Below are positions 1-5,353 of a DNA stretch of 6,314 nt, piece by piece (the stretch's first letter is position 1; each line of letters begins with the position of its first letter). The notes beneath the pieces were generated by a model, which worked only from the letters and a program-made list of their open reading frames with translations, was not told the origin of the DNA and made no database searches. The DNA is from an uncultured Oscillospiraceae bacterium (GTDB lineage Bacteria; Bacillota_A; Clostridia; Oscillospirales; Oscillospiraceae): NCBI GenBank assembly GCA_947631215.1, contig CANRKN010000122.1, positions 1-6,314 on the forward strand. The letters run 5' to 3'. The translations under genes were made by a program, and so were the position numbers.

Positions 1-11
1 ATCTTTTTCCC

Positions 12-17
12 TATAAT
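12..17 (+). promoter_or_regulatory. Possible -10 box (TATAAT) abutting the hairpin
   Basis: A perfect TATAAT lies one base before the hairpin at 19-72. Any matching -35 box would fall just outside the left edge, so a promoter cannot be confirmed. If real it would fire rightwards, antisense to the recombinase-like gene, the same orientation as the outward promoter of the switch at 5055-5346. Confidence 0.25.
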
Positions 18-18
18 A

Positions 19-72
19 ATGCTCCCTCCATGGATGCAGTGTCTTTTTCACTGTCTTCCATTGAGGGAGCAT
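19..72. repeat. Long imperfect inverted repeat (hairpin) downstream of the degenerate recombinase gene
   Basis: The outer ten bases ATGCTCCCTC (19-28) are exactly complementary to GAGGGAGCAT (63-72). Pairing continues inward through ATGGA and CAGTG with one mismatch, one A/T mismatch and a one-base bulge, leaving a loop of about 7 bases (TCTTTTT, 42-48). It lies 37 bp beyond the stop codon of the recombinase-like gene at 110-952. On the minus strand the hairpin is followed by ATTATTATAGGG, a poor T-tract, so as a terminator it would be weak. It could instead be a recombination site like the palindrome beside the second recombinase gene. The hairpin is seen directly; its role is open. Confidence 0.7.
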
Positions 73-109
73 ATCAGGTCCCGCCGGGCGGCTCGTCACT
101 ATCAGCGTC

Positions 110-952
110 TTATGCTTCCCACGCCACGGAGAGCTGTTCCTCCTCCGTCTGGCGCTCCAGGGCCTGCTCCACGAGCATGGCGATGTTGTCCTCGATGGCC
201 TTGCGCCCGGCCAGATACAGCTTCCGCAGGCAGCGGGGGCTGCCCTTCTCCACGGGCACCTTGGCCACGGCGCACAGCTCCCGGATGGAGCTTGTCACGG
301 AGGTGCGGTCCATGGGCGCTCTGTCCCTGGTCAGGAACAGGGGCCCCGACCTTATCCCATTGCGCCCGGCGTATGCCAGGAGCTCTCTGCACAGGCATCG
401 GGGCAGGCGGATGATCTTCCGGCTCTTCCCCCCGCCTATCACGGCCTGCCCGGCCTGGGCGGCCTCGACGGTGATTTTCGGCAGCTCCTGCACAGGAAGG
501 TCCGCGTTTGCGAACACCTTCACGAGAAGATAAACCCGCTCCCTCTTCAGCAGCTGCGCTGTCTGCAAAAGGTGGATATACTCGTTCCGGGTGAGCTCAG
601 GGGATACGGACGCCTCCGCGTCCAGCGTATCCCGGAGCTGGTATTCCAGATGGCCCATATAGGCCACATACGAATTGGCGGCGGAGATACGGATATTGGC
701 CGTCCGGGGGGCGCAGCCATCCGCGAGAAGGGCCTCGCGGTACTTCTCCAGCGTCCCGCGCCGGATCATACCGTCCCCGGGCAGGGCCTGGGCCAGGCGT
801 TCCAGCTCCCGCCGGTAGCGCTCCACCGTCTCCTGCGTCCTGCCGTTCAGGGCAAGCCAGGTCAGAAAGCCCTGGATGCTCTCCCCGGTCACGGGAACGC
901 CCTGCTCTTTCTTTATGAGCCTTGGGGCCTGTCTCAATCCTATCGTATCCAT
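110..952 (-). CDS. Degenerate tyrosine recombinase-like protein (catalytic residues lost)
   Basis: A 280-residue protein with the tyrosine recombinase layout: an N-terminal SAM-like core-binding domain (about 22-105) and a C-terminal catalytic-fold domain (about 115-280). It aligns along its length with the recombinase at 5352-6188, for example GPLFL..APMDR here against GPVFL..GPMDR there. The active site is broken. The first catalytic Arg aligns with Pro153, the HxxR histidine with Arg240, the later His with Glu266, and the nucleophilic Tyr with Ser275. Lys176 and Arg243 remain. Strand cleavage is therefore not expected, although DNA binding could persist. The frame is open and full length, so this is not a simple pseudogene. 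I chose the ATG at 950-952 because AGGCGGTGA lies just upstream and the length then matches the paralogue (278 aa). The frame extends to a TTG at 1057, but that extension is low-complexity and palindrome-derived. It could be a DNA-binding regulator, a partner in a heteromeric recombinase, or a decaying copy. Confidence 0.8.
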   Translation of the reverse strand: MDTIGLRQAPRLIKKEQGVPVTGESIQGFLTWLALNGRTQETVERYRRELERLAQALPGDGMIRRGTLEKYREALLADGCAPRTANIRISAANSYVAYMGHLEYQLRDTLDAEASVSPELTRNEYIHLLQTAQLLKRERVYLLVKVFANADLPVQELPKITVEAAQAGQAVIGGGKSRKIIRLPRCLCRELLAYAGRNGIRSGPLFLTRDRAPMDRTSVTSSIRELCAVAKVPVEKGSPRCLRKLYLAGRKAIEDNIAMLVEQALERQTEEEQLSVAWEA

Positions 953-956
953 GCTT

Positions 957-965
957 TCACCGCCT
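957..965 (-). promoter_or_regulatory. Ribosome binding site deciding the start at 952
   Basis: On the minus strand AGGCGGTGA matches the anti-Shine-Dalgarno complement AGGAGGTGA at 8 of 9 positions and ends 4 bases before the ATG at 952. This supports that start over the upstream TTG at 1057, which has no such site. I see no convincing promoter in the GC-rich DNA between here and the terminator at 1087. Confidence 0.65.
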
Positions 966-978
966 TTCGGTTTGGGGC

Positions 979-1013
979 CCCCACGCGAGCCCAGCGAAGC
1001 GGGTCGCGTGGGG
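979..1013. repeat. GC-rich hairpin upstream of the degenerate recombinase gene
   Basis: CCCCACGCGA (979-988) pairs exactly with TCGCGTGGGG (1004-1013). The inner CCC/GGG and GC/GC also pair around a GAA turn. It has no T-tract on either side. With the palindrome at 1040-1059 it resembles a dispersed REP-like intergenic element, which is inferred because only one copy is visible here. It would sit in the 5' leader of any transcript entering the recombinase-like gene. Confidence 0.65.
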
Positions 1014-1039
1014 AGAGGAGGAGCCGCGGGCCATTCGAG

Positions 1040-1059
1040 CTTTGCCGCTTGCGGCAAAG
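1040..1059. repeat. Perfect 20-bp palindrome
   Basis: CTTTGCCGC and GCGGCAAAG are exact complements around a TT centre, giving a 9-bp stem. It lies between the surface-protein terminator and the hairpin at 979-1013. No T-tract follows on either strand, so it is unlikely to be a terminator. Confidence 0.7.
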
Positions 1060-1086
1060 GGAGACCTGGCTCAGCGTGCTCCGACG

Positions 1087-1118
1087 AAAAAAGGGGGCAG
1101 GGGATATCCCCTGCCCCC
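1087..1118 (-). terminator. Intrinsic terminator of the surface-protein gene
   Basis: A 26-bp perfect palindrome (1093-1118; arms GGGGGCAGGGGA and TCCCCTGCCCCC around TA) is followed on the minus strand by six T's (1092-1087). It begins 37 bases after the stop codon of the surface-protein gene. This is a textbook Rho-independent terminator and should isolate the downstream recombinase-like gene from that transcript. Confidence 0.93.
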
Positions 1119-1155
1119 CGTTGGGTATTGCTATATGTTTTGCTTGGTGCTTATC

Positions 1156-4100
1156 TTACTTCGCCCAGGTGGTGCCGTTCCAGTTGCCCAGCTCGGTGGA
1201 GTAAGTGCACTTGCCGGAGGAACCGGACTTGGTGCTGAAGTAGCAGGTGCCGTACGCACCGCCGACCCACTGCCAGCCAGTCAGCATCTTGCCGATCTCG
1301 CCGTTCTTATTGGTGGGCTGCAGGAAGTACCAGCCGTAGCCACCGTGCAGGTCGTCCAGGTAGGCCATACCGGTGACCAGCTTGCCGTCAGCGCCCACAT
1401 AGTACCAGTTGCCGTCCCACTTGGAAGCGCCGTCAGCCTTGCCGACCCAGAAGCTCTTCTTCAGCTGGTTGTTCTGGTAGAAGTAGATGTCGCCGGTGGT
1501 CTCATCCTGCACCCAGCCGGTGCCGGAGGAAGGAGCAGCGGGGATCTCGGGCTCCTCGGGCTTCTCTTCCAGAGCGTTCAGAGCGTCGGCCAGAGCCTCA
1601 ACAGCGGCGTCGACCTCTTCCTGCGTGGCTTCCTCGTCCAGGAACACGGCCTGCGCGGCCTCAAGAGCCTCGGCCAGAGCGGCCACGGACTCAGCGGTGA
1701 ACTCATCGGGGTTATCCACAACGGCCTGCGCCAGGACGATGCCCACCATCAGAGCGCTCTTGTCGACCTCTTCGGGCTCGACCTCTTCCAGAGCGTTGAT
1801 GGCGTCGGTCAGAGCTTCGTCAGCGGCGTCGACCTCGTCCTGCGTGGCCTCTTCGTCGTCATACACAGCCTGCGCGGCCTCCAGGGCCTCCTGCATGGCG
1901 GCCCAGGACTCAGCGGTGTAATCCGCCTCATCCAGCATGCCGGCGAACTCGATGGAGAGCTCCAGCTCGGACTTGTCGACCTCTACGGGAGGCTCCTCGA
2001 CCTCGACCAGCTTCTCGACAGCGGCGGCCAGGGCCTCGACAGCGGCGTCGACCTCTTCCTGGGTGGCGTCCTCGTCGTCAGCCACAGCCTGCGCGGCCTC
2101 GATGGCGGCGGCGATGTCGGCCTCAGCCCAGGACTCCTCGGTGTAGTCCTCAGCGTTCAGAGCCTTGGCGGCGGCGATGGCAGCCTCAAGGGCGGTCTTG
2201 TCGACGGGCACGAGCTCCTCCAGCTTCGCCATGGCGTCGTCCAGGGTCTTCTTCGCGTTGTCAACCATGGTCTGGCTGGCGTTCTCATCGGCGGCCACGT
2301 TCTTCGCGGTCGCGAGAGCGGAGGCGATGTTCTCCTTGGCGGCGGTCCAGGACTCGGGGGTGTAGTCCTCTTCCTTCAGGGCCTCAGCGGCGGTGATGGA
2401 AGCCTCCAGGCCGGTCTTGTCGACGTCGTCAGGATTCACGAGGGCATCCACAGCGGCCTTAAGGTCGTTGTAGGCCTTGTTGACCTTGGACTGCAGGATG
2501 GGAGTGTTCGTGAGGACCTTAGTGGCAGCCTCATTGGCGTCCTGCATCTTGCCCCAGGAATCATAGGTGTAATCGTCTTCCTTCAGGCTGCGGATCTCGC
2601 GCTGCAGGTCGACCAGCGCCCTGGTATCGGCGGCCTTGACCTTCAGGTACGCGTAAACATGGGCTATCGCCTCCAGGTCGGTGAGGACCGTCTTGCGGTT
2701 CACACTGGTGTTGGCCAAGCTGGCATTGTTGATGGTGTTCCGGACCTTCGTGACGTCCTGGTTGATGGTCTTGATGACGTCGTCGACGCTGTCGAGATCG
2801 GTACGATCCGTGATCTTGCCATCGGTGAGTTTAGCGGGATCCAGCTCATAGTCACCGGCGACCAGCGCGGCGGCCTCGTCCAGGATCTTGTTGACAGTCT
2901 TGACGTCGCCCCAGGCGGACAGAGGCTTCACGGACAGAGCCACGGAGTCCTGCTGCACCTCATAGGTGAGGTCGGTCTTATGGGCGTCGTCAGTGTTCAC
3001 GTCCAAGGTGGCCTTCAGGCCGCTGACGGTGAACTTGCTCTCCTTGTCGGTGACGTAAGTGCTTATTGTACCGGAAATATTAGTGGTGGGGTTGCTGGTG
3101 GTAACACCGTTGTTGAGCTTGGTGTCGCCGCTCTTCACGTAGATGTTATGGACGTTATTGGTGTCGGCGAAAGCCTCGGTCAGCGTCACCTTCACGGTGG
3201 GCATGCTGCCGGCAAGATCAGTAAGGGTACCAGCATTAAGAGTCTTTATCTCGTCCAGGGAGTCACGAGTATCGCCGAGTTTGGTGCCCTCATTGTAGTT
3301 GGTGATCACAGCAGACTCGATCATGGGGCCGTAATAGGACTTGACGGGGAATTCGTAGGTCTCATCCTTGATCAGCAGCCAGCCACTGCCGTTGCTCTGC
3401 TCCTCCATCAGGCGGAAGGTCACCTTGTCGCCGGCCTTATAGCCGCTGGTCTTCTCATCACCCTTTGAGTCAAAGGGCGAAATACCGAAGGTGGCATACA
3501 GCCGGTTGGGGTCCTGGTCGTCGGTAGCCGCTTTCCATACGGGCTGCGAGCCAGTACTCTTATTAAACTGACGGATATGGTTGGTAGCATCAAAGGTCTT
3601 ATCAGTTTTTCTAATATTATTCAGGCCGAACCAATAACCGTCGTACTCGACGCCGATGCCGTAGATAACGCCGTCGCCCTGCACCGTGCCGAAACCAGCC
3701 ACGTTCGCAATGGACACCGTGATCGTGACCTTATTATCCGCCGTGGCTTCGATCTTCTCGATCTGAATGGTGCGCTTCACCGGAGTGGTGGCGTCGGTGA
3801 TGTCCTTGATGGCCTTCTGGACGTCATAGTACTTCACCTTGTCGGCCAAGCCGTTCAGGCCCTGGGTGTCGCTCAGCAGCTTCTTGGCATAGTCGACTTT
3901 GGTGTACAGAGCGGCGTCATAATTGGCGTACTCGCCCGAGTGGAGAGCGACACCATCTTTTGTCGCAGCGTAGTCAGTCTTGATCGCCTCGGCGGCCTTG
4001 ATGACGGCGGCCAGGGCGTTGGCCTCGGTCTCGCCGGCCTTGGCAGCGTCAGCCTCCAGCTTCGCGGCGGCCAGAACGGCCTCGGCGGCCTTGGAGAAGT

Positions 4101-5004
4101 CCTTGAAGGTGGCGCCGTCGGTCTCACTGAAGACTTCGATGGCGTCCTGGGCATCCTTCAGGGCCTTCAGGTAGTCGGCCTTGTAAGACAGGGTCCACTT
4201 GTCTTCGTTGAACTTGGTGGTGTCATCGACAGAGCCGATGCCGGCGGCATACGTAGCGCCACTGCCGCTGGGCTGATAAATAGACGTGCCGGCGTTATAG
4301 GTAGTAGTACCGGCGTTATAGCTGTTGCCGGCCTTCAGAGCGCCGAAGAGCGCATTGGCATTGGTCTTGTGGGACTCGCTGTCGGAAGTGCCAATCAGCT
4401 CATCGGTCAGCAGCTGGTAAGTGCCGTCGTCCTTGGGCAGGTACTTTTTCAGCTCTTCGGTAGCAGCCTCAACGGTCTTGGTATTGACGTTGATGTCCAC
4501 CGTCACGCCGTTGATGGCGTCCAGGTTCTTCTTGGCGACCGCGTAGGCGTCCAGGAAGGCCTTGGCGGGAGCATAGTCCTTGTCGCCGAGAGGCTTATTG
4601 TCATAGCTGGCCTTGACATAGAGCTCGCCGGCCTCGACCTTGGGCATGAGCTCGTCAGCCTTGGCGATAGCCTTCTCCAGCTTGTAGTGGGCCGTGCCGG
4701 TGACAACACCCAGCGTCACCAGCAGGGGCTCATCCTCAAGCTCCTCGGGCATAATGGAAGCCATCTCGGGCACGTCTTCCACGACGGGCTCCTCGACGGG
4801 CTCCTCCGCGGCAGGCTCGTCCACGACGGGCTCTTCCACGGGTTCCTCGGCCTCAGGGGCTGCGGGAGCCTCAGGGGCCACGGGTGCCTGCTCCTCGACT
4901 TCGGTCACAGCCTCTGCCGCGAATTCGTCAGCCGCGAGGGCCGGGACGCACAGAGACAACGTCATGACCAGCGCCAGAAGCAGGCTCAGCATGCGTTTCT
5001 TCAT
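1156..5004 (-). CDS. Large secreted surface protein with FIVAR repeats and C-terminal wall-binding repeats
   Basis: A 1282-residue exported protein. Residues 1-24 are a Sec signal peptide (KKR, a hydrophobic core, then ALA before A25). Residues 26-80 are acidic and rich in Pro, Glu and Val, with a duplicated EEPVEEPVV (53-61, 67-75). Residues about 85-405 are Ala- and Lys-rich and largely helical. Residues about 408-570 look beta-rich (TIQIEKIEATADNKVTITV, then GYWFGLNN). Five FIVAR-type helical repeats follow, starting near 792, 861, 934, 1009 and 1080; four begin VDK and most contain DYT..SW. Residues 1163-1282 are aromatic GW/YY repeats like the choline-binding or putative cell-wall-binding family. 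There is no LPXTG, so attachment is probably non-covalent. FIVAR domains occur in Gram-positive adhesins such as Ebh/Embp, so an adhesin or surface-coat role is likely but inferred. An AGGAGG lies 8 bases before the ATG. Expression is probably controlled by the invertible promoter at 5055-5346. Confidence 0.93.
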   Translation of the reverse strand: MKKRMLSLLLALVMTLSLCVPALAADEFAAEAVTEVEEQAPVAPEAPAAPEAEEPVEEPVVDEPAAEEPVEEPVVEDVPEMASIMPEELEDEPLLVTLGVVTGTAHYKLEKAIAKADELMPKVEAGELYVKASYDNKPLGDKDYAPAKAFLDAYAVAKKNLDAINGVTVDINVNTKTVEAATEELKKYLPKDDGTYQLLTDELIGTSDSESHKTNANALFGALKAGNSYNAGTTTYNAGTSIYQPSGSGATYAAGIGSVDDTTKFNEDKWTLSYKADYLKALKDAQDAIEVFSETDGATFKDFSKAAEAVLAAAKLEADAAKAGETEANALAAVIKAAEAIKTDYAATKDGVALHSGEYANYDAALYTKVDYAKKLLSDTQGLNGLADKVKYYDVQKAIKDITDATTPVKRTIQIEKIEATADNKVTITVSIANVAGFGTVQGDGVIYGIGVEYDGYWFGLNNIRKTDKTFDATNHIRQFNKSTGSQPVWKAATDDQDPNRLYATFGISPFDSKGDEKTSGYKAGDKVTFRLMEEQSNGSGWLLIKDETYEFPVKSYYGPMIESAVITNYNEGTKLGDTRDSLDEIKTLNAGTLTDLAGSMPTVKVTLTEAFADTNNVHNIYVKSGDTKLNNGVTTSNPTTNISGTISTYVTDKESKFTVSGLKATLDVNTDDAHKTDLTYEVQQDSVALSVKPLSAWGDVKTVNKILDEAAALVAGDYELDPAKLTDGKITDRTDLDSVDDVIKTINQDVTKVRNTINNASLANTSVNRKTVLTDLEAIAHVYAYLKVKAADTRALVDLQREIRSLKEDDYTYDSWGKMQDANEAATKVLTNTPILQSKVNKAYNDLKAAVDALVNPDDVDKTGLEASITAAEALKEEDYTPESWTAAKENIASALATAKNVAADENASQTMVDNAKKTLDDAMAKLEELVPVDKTALEAAIAAAKALNAEDYTEESWAEADIAAAIEAAQAVADDEDATQEEVDAAVEALAAAVEKLVEVEEPPVEVDKSELELSIEFAGMLDEADYTAESWAAMQEALEAAQAVYDDEEATQDEVDAADEALTDAINALEEVEPEEVDKSALMVGIVLAQAVVDNPDEFTAESVAALAEALEAAQAVFLDEEATQEEVDAAVEALADALNALEEKPEEPEIPAAPSSGTGWVQDETTGDIYFYQNNQLKKSFWVGKADGASKWDGNWYYVGADGKLVTGMAYLDDLHGGYGWYFLQPTNKNGEIGKMLTGWQWVGGAYGTCYFSTKSGSSGKCTYSTELGNWNGTTWAK
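1555..2631 (-). repeat. Five tandem FIVAR-type repeats within the surface protein
   Basis: Five diverged units of about 69-75 residues span residues 792-1150. Unit starts are near 792, 861, 934, 1009 and 1080. Shared landmarks are VDK at the start of units two to five, a (D/E)(Y/F)T..S motif about 20 residues in, and DEEATQ-EVDAA near the end of the later units. Units four and five are closest to each other, which suggests recent duplication and possible copy-number change. The first unit is the most diverged. Confidence 0.85.
4780..4848 (-). repeat. 42-bp-period repeat encoding duplicated EEPVEEPVV
   Basis: Residues 53-61 and 67-75 are the same nine-residue sequence, 14 residues apart, in the acidic low-complexity segment after the signal peptide. 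This in-frame repeat is probably a flexible spacer and could gain or lose units without shifting frame. Confidence 0.7.
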
Positions 5005-5012
5005 TTTGTTGT

Positions 5013-5018
5013 CCTCCT
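5013..5018 (-). promoter_or_regulatory. Strong Shine-Dalgarno of the surface-protein gene
   Basis: A perfect AGGAGG on the minus strand sits 8 bases upstream of the ATG at 5004. It lies outside the invertible segment, so it stays in place in both orientations. This fits a switch that acts on transcription only. Confidence 0.9.
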
Positions 5019-5054
5019 ACATAAAATACTTGGTTATTTGCGAGCCCTCCATCG

Positions 5055-5076
5055 CACCACGGACTACACAGTCTGT
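5055..5076 (+). repeat. Left inverted repeat of the switch
   Basis: It reads CACCACGGACT followed by ACACAGTCTGT and is the reverse complement of 5325-5346 except at one position (G in place of A in the first half). It is itself an imperfect dyad: ACCACGGA, a central CTACACAG, then TCTGTTGC. It lies 50 bp from the start codon of the surface-protein gene. No T-tract follows it on either strand. Confidence 0.92.
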
Positions 5077-5095
5077 TGCCGCTCGCCCCCCAAAG

Positions 5096-5134
5096 CCTCC
5101 CCTATCCAGGGGAGGGGGACCGCACGAAGTGCGG
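5096..5134. repeat. Two adjacent hairpins inside the invertible segment
   Basis: CCTCCCCT (5096-5103) pairs with AGGGGAGG (5108-5115) around ATCC. Immediately after, CCGCAC (5120-5125) pairs with GTGCGG (5129-5134) around GAA, followed by GGAGGGG. The pattern resembles small dispersed palindromic elements common between genes in gut Clostridia. That family assignment is from memory and only one copy is visible here. Confidence 0.65.
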
Positions 5135-5175
5135 TGGAGGGGTTTTAAACGACGATCCCAGGGCACGGCAAAGCT

Positions 5176-5205
5176 GCCTGCGGCCTTTTTCCCAAGGCCA
5201 CAGGC
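5176..5205. repeat. Hairpin inside the invertible segment
   Basis: GCCTG-C-GGCCTT pairs with AAGGCC-A-CAGGC around TTTCCC, with a single mismatch in an 11-bp stem. It lies upstream of the promoter in either orientation and is not followed by a clean T-tract, so it is unlikely to be a terminator. It may be part of the same palindromic insertion as 5096-5134 or a binding site. Confidence 0.6.
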
Positions 5206-5221
5206 TGGTTCGTTATGTAAA

Positions 5222-5243
5222 AAAATCAAGTTTTTTTGATTTT
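5222..5243. repeat. AT-rich inverted repeat just upstream of the -35 box
   Basis: AAAATCAA (5222-5229) is exactly complementary to TTGATTTT (5236-5243). With the flanking A and T runs it forms an AT-rich block directly upstream of the -35 box at 5248. It could act as an UP-like element for RNA polymerase or as a regulator operator; nothing here decides between these. Confidence 0.5.
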
Positions 5244-5247
5244 CCTC

Positions 5248-5276
5248 TTGCTTTTTTCGCCCCGGGAGCTTATAAT
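5248..5276 (+). promoter_or_regulatory. Sigma-A-type promoter carried by the invertible segment
   Basis: The -35 box is TTGCTT (5248-5253), matching consensus at the first three bases, with a 17-bp spacer and a perfect TATAAT (5271-5276). An AT-rich block lies upstream. The start site is expected near 5283. As sequenced it fires rightwards into the terminator at 5322-5353. After inversion it would fire leftwards into the surface-protein gene. A small GGAAG-TTT-CTTCC hairpin (5301-5313) lies in the leader. Confidence 0.8.
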
Positions 5277-5321
5277 CGTCAACGTAAAGTTGGGCTCAAA
5301 GGAAGTTTCTTCCGCGTTCGT

Positions 5322-5353
5322 ACCACAGACTGTGTAGTCTGTGGTGTTTTTTT
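5322..5353 (+). terminator. Intrinsic terminator formed by the right repeat plus seven T's
   Basis: ACCACAGACT (5322-5331) pairs perfectly with AGTCTGTGGT (5336-5345) around GTGT. One G and then T7 (5347-5353) follow on the plus strand. It should end the outward transcript about 70 bases after its start, shielding the recombinase gene from antisense reading. The T-tract lies outside the invertible segment and overlaps the reversed stop codon of that gene (5352-5354). The minus strand has no T-tract, so it is not a terminator for the recombinase transcript. Confidence 0.8.
5325..5346 (-). repeat. Right inverted repeat of the switch
   Basis: The minus-strand copy of the 22-bp repeat. With three extra bases on the inner side it forms a perfect 24-bp dyad (5322-5345): ACCACAGA, central CTGTGTAG, TCTGTGGT. 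The 8-bp centre is asymmetric and lies in opposite orientation to that of the left repeat, as required for inversion rather than excision. Confidence 0.92.

Larger units (their letters stand above)
5055..5346. promoter_or_regulatory. Candidate invertible promoter (phase-variation switch), sequenced in the OFF orientation
   Basis: A 292-bp element is bounded by 22-bp inverted repeats (5055-5076, 5325-5346; 21 of 22 identical) and holds no gene. It contains one good promoter (5248-5276) pointing right, away from the surface-protein gene at 1156-5004. An intact tyrosine recombinase gene ends 5 bp beyond the right repeat. The layout parallels known recombinase-driven invertible promoters in gut bacteria, such as the Mpi-controlled capsule promoters of Bacteroides and the RecV-controlled cwpV switch of Clostridioides difficile. 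Inversion would place the promoter so that its transcript runs about 115 bases through the left repeat to the AGGAGG and ATG at 5004. The repeats, promoter and orientation are read directly. Inversion itself and control by this recombinase are inferred. Confidence 0.85.

Noticed and set aside
953..1057. N-terminal extension of the recombinase-like protein to a TTG at 1057
   Set aside because: The extra 35 residues derive from the palindromic DNA and are Pro/Gly-rich. The ATG at 952 has an 8/9 Shine-Dalgarno and gives a length matching the paralogue.
1555..2631. Regular repeats considered as a CRISPR array
   Set aside because: The units are about 210-225 bp, diverged, and translate in one frame as FIVAR-type protein repeats. 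They are coding repeats.
922..3468. 848-codon open frame on the plus strand, antisense to the surface-protein gene
   Set aside because: It is a shadow of the GC-rich, repeat-coded gene on the other strand. Its Gly/Leu/Val-rich periodic sequence mirrors the Ala/Glu/Asp repeats, and it has no convincing ribosome binding site or domain. The minus frame has a signal peptide, known repeats, a strong binding site and a terminator.
4945..4992. Cys19 of the surface protein as a lipoprotein lipobox
   Set aside because: The sequence is LSLC, with Leu rather than Gly, Ala or Ser before the Cys. A normal signal peptidase site (ALA) follows five residues later.
3577..5148. 523-codon open frame on the plus strand
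   Set aside because: It is likewise antisense to the surface-protein gene and runs across its start into the non-coding switch. It has no domain and no ribosome binding site.
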